This document shows positions 61,362 through 64,000 of a stretch of DNA of 64,000 bases, one piece after another. The notes below the pieces were generated by a model. It did not search any database, had not been told where the DNA came from, and saw only the letters and a program-made list of their open reading frames with translations. The DNA lies in NCBI RefSeq assembly GCF_013044135.1, contig NZ_JABEPP010000004.1, forward strand, positions 124,001 through 188,000, in the 5' to 3' direction. Position 1 is the stretch's first letter, and each line of letters begins with the position of its first letter. This DNA is from Enterovirga aerilata (GTDB taxonomy: Bacteria; Pseudomonadota; Alphaproteobacteria; Rhizobiales; Beijerinckiaceae). A program made the translations under genes and the position numbers.

Positions 61362-62684
61362 CTATTCTGCGGCCCGCCCGAGCCGCTGGCGGGACCGGCC
61401 GAGCGCGCGCCGCCGTTCCGCGATGGCATGGCGCGCCTGGTCGAGCCCGAGCGTGAAGGCGGAGACTCCGTGTTGGTCAAGCCGGCCGGTGCCGGCATGG
61501 GTGAGGGCGACCCCGAGGATATCGTCCGTCTCCCGCTCCAGCTCGTCCAGCTCGGAGAGACGGTCGGCCGTTCGCGCCTGCCGGACGATCTCCAGGACGC
61601 GGTCGAGCAGGCTCAGCGTGCTGGCCCGCTGGTGGGTGAAGGCTTGCGAGGCGATCCATGCGAGCCCGGAGCCGAGAATGGAAACGGCGAACAGGCCCAG
61701 ATAGAACCAGTCGCTGTAGCGGTCGAAGAAGCTCAGGACCTCGTCTTCGTAATAGGCAACCGCGCCTGGATGGACGGTCAGCGTGGAGGGCCCGTTCTCC
61801 AGTTCCGGCGCCTCGATCCGATTCGCGAGCGGGATGTCGCGGGCGATCACCGGCCTGAGGGTGAAGAGAAGCCGGGTCAGCTCGGACACGTCCGCGTCCG
61901 GAAGGGAAGTGGCGGCAACCAGGACATGGTTGACGCCGAGCGTCTTCACCGTATCGGTCGGACGGGGCGGCGTGCCGCCGAAGGCGCCTCGGACGATGTC
62001 GAAGGTGTCATGGTGGGGCGAGGGCTGGGCGATCGCCTCGGCCTCGCCGACAGCGAGGAAGACGGGTCCGGCTCCGTCGCCGGCGGCAGTCACGGCCGTG
62101 ACGGTCGCGATCACCGTCCGGCCGGTCACGGTCCCGACCGCGAGCGCGGCGTCGATCTGCCCCGATCTGAGCGCGGCTTCGACCTGCTCCGGCCCGTCCA
62201 GCATCATCGTCCGGACGCTCTCCTTCGGCAGCTCGTAATGGGCGAGCAGAAGCTCCAGAAGGCGCAGGTTCGCCGGCATGCGCCGGACGATCCCCACGGT
62301 GCGGTCCCGCAGATCGGAGATGGTCGCGATGCCTCGCGTGGGCGGAGCCACGATCACGACCGCGTCCCGGTGCAGGATGGCAACGGCCTGAGCCTTCTCG
62401 GGCATGGCGACGTCGGTCCGGACGACGGCCAGATCGGCCCTACCCTCGTCGAGAGCCCGCGCGCTCTCGGCCTCCCCTTCGGTCGCCACGATCTTCAACC
62501 GCAGCGCCTCGTGCTCGCGGGCGAGATACTGTCCCGCCGCAGCGACCAGCCGGGCGTCCTCGCTGGCCAGCGGACCAACCGCGACCCGCAGGACCGTCGG
62601 GGCGGAGATCAGGCGCCAGGCGACAAGGCTCGCGCCGAGCATGAGCAGCAGGGCCGCGAGGCTCAGCAATGTCGTGCGCCGCAT
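61362..62684 (-). CDS. TAXI-family solute-binding protein tethered by two membrane segments
   Basis: A TRAP-associated TAXI-type binding protein, 440 residues, predicted to face the periplasm. An N-terminal anchor (LLSLAALLLMLGASLVAW) precedes the binding domain (LRVAVGPLASEDARLV, LAVVRTDVAM, VGIVRRMPANLRLL, DGPEQVEAALRSGQIDAAL). A second hydrophobic helix lies about 320-345 (WFYLGLFAVSILGSGLAWI), followed by about 90 cytoplasmic charged residues. No TRAP permease gene is adjacent. The architecture suggests a membrane sensor or a docked binding protein, which is inference. Confidence 0.78.
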   Translation of the reverse strand: MRRTTLLSLAALLLMLGASLVAWRLISAPTVLRVAVGPLASEDARLVAAAGQYLAREHEALRLKIVATEGEAESARALDEGRADLAVVRTDVAMPEKAQAVAILHRDAVVIVAPPTRGIATISDLRDRTVGIVRRMPANLRLLELLLAHYELPKESVRTMMLDGPEQVEAALRSGQIDAALAVGTVTGRTVIATVTAVTAAGDGAGPVFLAVGEAEAIAQPSPHHDTFDIVRGAFGGTPPRPTDTVKTLGVNHVLVAATSLPDADVSELTRLLFTLRPVIARDIPLANRIEAPELENGPSTLTVHPGAVAYYEDEVLSFFDRYSDWFYLGLFAVSILGSGLAWIASQAFTHQRASTLSLLDRVLEIVRQARTADRLSELDELERETDDILGVALTHAGTGRLDQHGVSAFTLGLDQARHAIAERRRALGRSRQRLGRAAE

Positions 62685-62726
62685 GCTTCCGCGCCTTCGG
62701 ATGCCGCATCAAAGGCAGCAGAATAA

Positions 62727-62750
62727 GGCGGAACGCTGTTCGGTTCCGCC
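62727..62750 (-). terminator. Hairpin terminator after the sterol-desaturase-family gene
   Basis: GGCGGAAC (62727-62734) and GTTCCGCC (62743-62750) form an 8-bp stem with an eight-base loop. On the minus strand the hairpin is followed by TTATTCT, a moderately U-rich run, 26 bases after the stop at 62777. Confidence 0.6.
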
Positions 62751-62776
62751 CGACAGCGGCTCGCAAGGCCGGCCGG

Positions 62777-63658
62777 TCAGCGCGCCGGCAGGGCCTGCGC
62801 TTCGGCGTCCTCGGGCCTGGCCTCCCTCTCCTTCCGGAACGGATAGAGGAGCTGGGCCGTGAGCCCTTCCGGGAAGTGCTCGTCGTCCACGCCGTAGCGG
62901 TCCGGCAGCTCGCCCTTCGGCATGTAGAAGGTGCCGAAGATCAGGTCGAAGACCGGGAAGGTCGGGGCGAAGTTCGCCATGCCGCCCCGCGCCGGGTCTG
63001 TATGGTGCCAGCGGTGGAAGACCGGCCCGGCGATGACGTAGCGAAACGGCCCGAGCGTCCAGTCGAGATTGGCATGAACGAAGGCCGACATCGCGACGTT
63101 GAACGGTGCGAGATAGACGAGCACCTCCGGGGAGATGCCGAGGAGCAGCAGCACCGCATCCGCCAGCACGCTGTGGAAGAAGATGTTGACGGGGTGGAAC
63201 CGCGTCGCGGAGGTCCAGTCGAGATGCTCCGGCGCGTGATGGATCGCGTGATAGCGCCAGAGGGACGCGCCGTGGAAGAGACGGTGCGTCCAGTACATCA
63301 TCAGGTCGCCGAGCACGAGAAAGACCGCGACCTGAACCCAGAACGGAAGACCGGCCAACGGCCCGTGTCCACCTCTGAAGAAAGCCCCGAGTTCGTCCGG
63401 GCCGATCCGATAGATGAACAGCGCCCCGAAGATGAGGAAGAAGACCCGCACCCAGCCGCCGAGGATGGGCAGGCCGAACATGAAGACGAAGTCGGTCACG
63501 AGGCCGGGCTTCCGCCACCAGGGCAGGCCCCGGTTGCAAGGCTCGGCAAGCCAGTGAAGCACCGTGAAGATCACCGCGAGCGCGAGAGTGCCCGGAAGGA
63601 TACTCACGATCGTGCCGCCGACATTCTCGGCGACGGGGAGGAGATAGGCCTCGATCAT
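62777..63658 (-). CDS. Sterol desaturase/fatty-acid hydroxylase-family membrane protein
   Basis: A di-iron membrane oxygenase of 293 residues with four to six helices. The three histidine clusters that bind iron are HRLFH, HAIHH and HRWHH (with the preceding H in FVHANLD). In bacteria the family includes hydroxylases of fatty acids, carotenoids and hopanoids. The precise substrate is unknown. ATG 63658 is selected. It is the first of three minus-strand genes ahead of the TAXI and typA genes but has its own terminator. Confidence 0.88.
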   Translation of the reverse strand: MIEAYLLPVAENVGGTIVSILPGTLALAVIFTVLHWLAEPCNRGLPWWRKPGLVTDFVFMFGLPILGGWVRVFFLIFGALFIYRIGPDELGAFFRGGHGPLAGLPFWVQVAVFLVLGDLMMYWTHRLFHGASLWRYHAIHHAPEHLDWTSATRFHPVNIFFHSVLADAVLLLLGISPEVLVYLAPFNVAMSAFVHANLDWTLGPFRYVIAGPVFHRWHHTDPARGGMANFAPTFPVFDLIFGTFYMPKGELPDRYGVDDEHFPEGLTAQLLYPFRKEREARPEDAEAQALPAR

Positions 63659-63790
63659 GGCCGGAATTGTCGTCGAGAGCCGTTAACGCGCCCCTGACCG
63701 CATCTGGAACATGCGGGATAAGGGACCGCTTCACCGCTCCTTAACCGGCGCAGAGGCTCGATCCGGAGCGTCCCACCTCGCGCCGCCCAG

Positions 63791-64000
63791 ATGCTCAGAG
63801 CACAGAGCCGCAGCCCGGCAGCCGAACGCCAGCGCCGAATGTTCTTCCTGGCAGCCGCGACGGCACTCGCCGGCCTCCTCACGCTGTCTCCGAGAAGCCT
63901 GACGGCGCCCCTGCCGGACCAGGTCGAGCTCGCCGAGCTGACCTGGGTCGAGGTGCGCACCATGGTCGAGCACGGCTACACGACCGCCATCGTTCCGTCG
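63791..64000 (+). CDS. Creatininase-family protein, N-terminus only (partial)
   Basis: An open frame from ATG 63791 runs to the window edge (70 residues). A signal/anchor stretch (RRMFFLAAATALAGLLTLS) precedes the segment VELAELTWVEVRTMVEHGYT and AIVPS, which matches the start of creatinine amidohydrolase-family domains. A second ATG at 63839 is possible. The exported form is unusual for the family. The catalytic metal ligands lie beyond the edge. The short length limits certainty. Confidence 0.6.
   Translation, partial: MLRAQSRSPAAERQRRMFFLAAATALAGLLTLSPRSLTAPLPDQVELAELTWVEVRTMVEHGYTTAIVPS

Noticed and set aside
59328-62726. Open frame of 1132 codons on the plus strand across typA and the TAXI gene
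   Set aside because: Antisense to typA and the TAXI gene, with low-complexity Asp/Arg/His composition and no start signal or family match.
63680-63750. TTAAC half-sites upstream of the creatininase-family gene
   Set aside because: Only isolated half-sites; no partner at the N7 spacing.
1-64000. Search for tRNA, rRNA, CRISPR repeats, transposases, integrases and att sites
   Set aside because: None seen; gaps are short and no repeat array or mobile-element protein signature occurs.

Overview
The window is a gene-dense stretch of GC-rich alphaproteobacterial chromosome, most likely from the order Hyphomicrobiales (Rhizobiales). The supporting evidence is lineage-typical families: a BA14K-type secreted protein, an EipA/DUF1134 protein, the CtrA-pathway phosphotransferase ChpT, a 1600-residue NAD-glutamate dehydrogenase, purL followed by bolA, a single-cysteine DksA, a CGFS glutaredoxin and Tad pilus proteins. 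Start codons include many GTG and TTG. I see no rRNA, tRNA, CRISPR array, insertion sequence, prophage or integrase, and no intergenic gap longer than about 260 bases. It reads as core and shell chromosome, not as a mobile island.

Layout. 1-10 kb: the end of an upstream gene (probably an RND adaptor), an RND efflux pump, a BA14K-like secreted protein, an EamA exporter with a thioesterase, and a complete BMP-type nucleoside/purine ABC importer. 10-16.1 kb: a coiled-coil protein behind a perfect CtrA box, small DUF1244 and DUF1036 proteins, an M20-type amidase/carbamoylase, acetyl-CoA synthetase and a DUF1684 protein. 16.2-18.3 kb: an L,D-transpeptidase and a copper pair (DUF2946-like protein and a YcnI-PCu(A)C fusion). 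18.4-23.9 kb: ribosomal protein L31, an MsbA-like ABC exporter, Grx4, a DUF29 protein, an orphan NodU/CmcH carbamoyltransferase and a VOC protein. 24-28.8 kb: a PaaK-like ligase, an MHS-family transporter, DksA and guanine deaminase. 29-38 kb: a DUF882 murein-peptidase-like protein, NAD-glutamate dehydrogenase, BolA and PurL. 38-40.9 kb: a TadG-like protein, two small membrane-associated proteins and TrmL.

40.8-47 kb holds a tightly overlapped chemotaxis operon, cheA-cheW-cheY-cheB-cheR, on the minus strand, with chpT immediately upstream in the same orientation. 47-50.7 kb: CysQ, a YHS-domain protein, EipA, small proteins and an SDR-like protein that lacks the catalytic Tyr and Lys. 50.8-53.5 kb: D-amino-acid transaminase and the 5-oxoprolinase subunits PxpC and PxpB. 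53.5-57.3 kb: a TadD-like lipoprotein, an M17 aminopeptidase, an NlpC/P60 protein and a small secreted protein. 57.3-64 kb: a large membrane-anchored Ala/Pro-rich and coiled-coil protein behind a second perfect CtrA box, TypA/BipA, an orphan membrane-tethered TAXI protein, a sterol-desaturase-family enzyme, and the N-terminus of a creatininase-family protein cut by the window edge.

Two themes connect genes. One is cell-cycle and envelope control: chpT lies next to chemotaxis genes, and two perfect TTAA-N7-TTAAC sites precede uncharacterised envelope or coiled-coil genes, in a window that also holds EipA, peptidoglycan hydrolases and Tad proteins. The other is nitrogen and purine salvage: the BMP importer, guanine deaminase, a carbamoylase-type amidase, 5-oxoproline hydrolysis, D-amino-acid transamination and NAD-glutamate dehydrogenase. 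I did not find a clearly new multi-gene system. The strongest leads are the CtrA-box genes, the YcnI-PCu(A)C fusion, the tethered TAXI protein and the orphan carbamoyltransferase.
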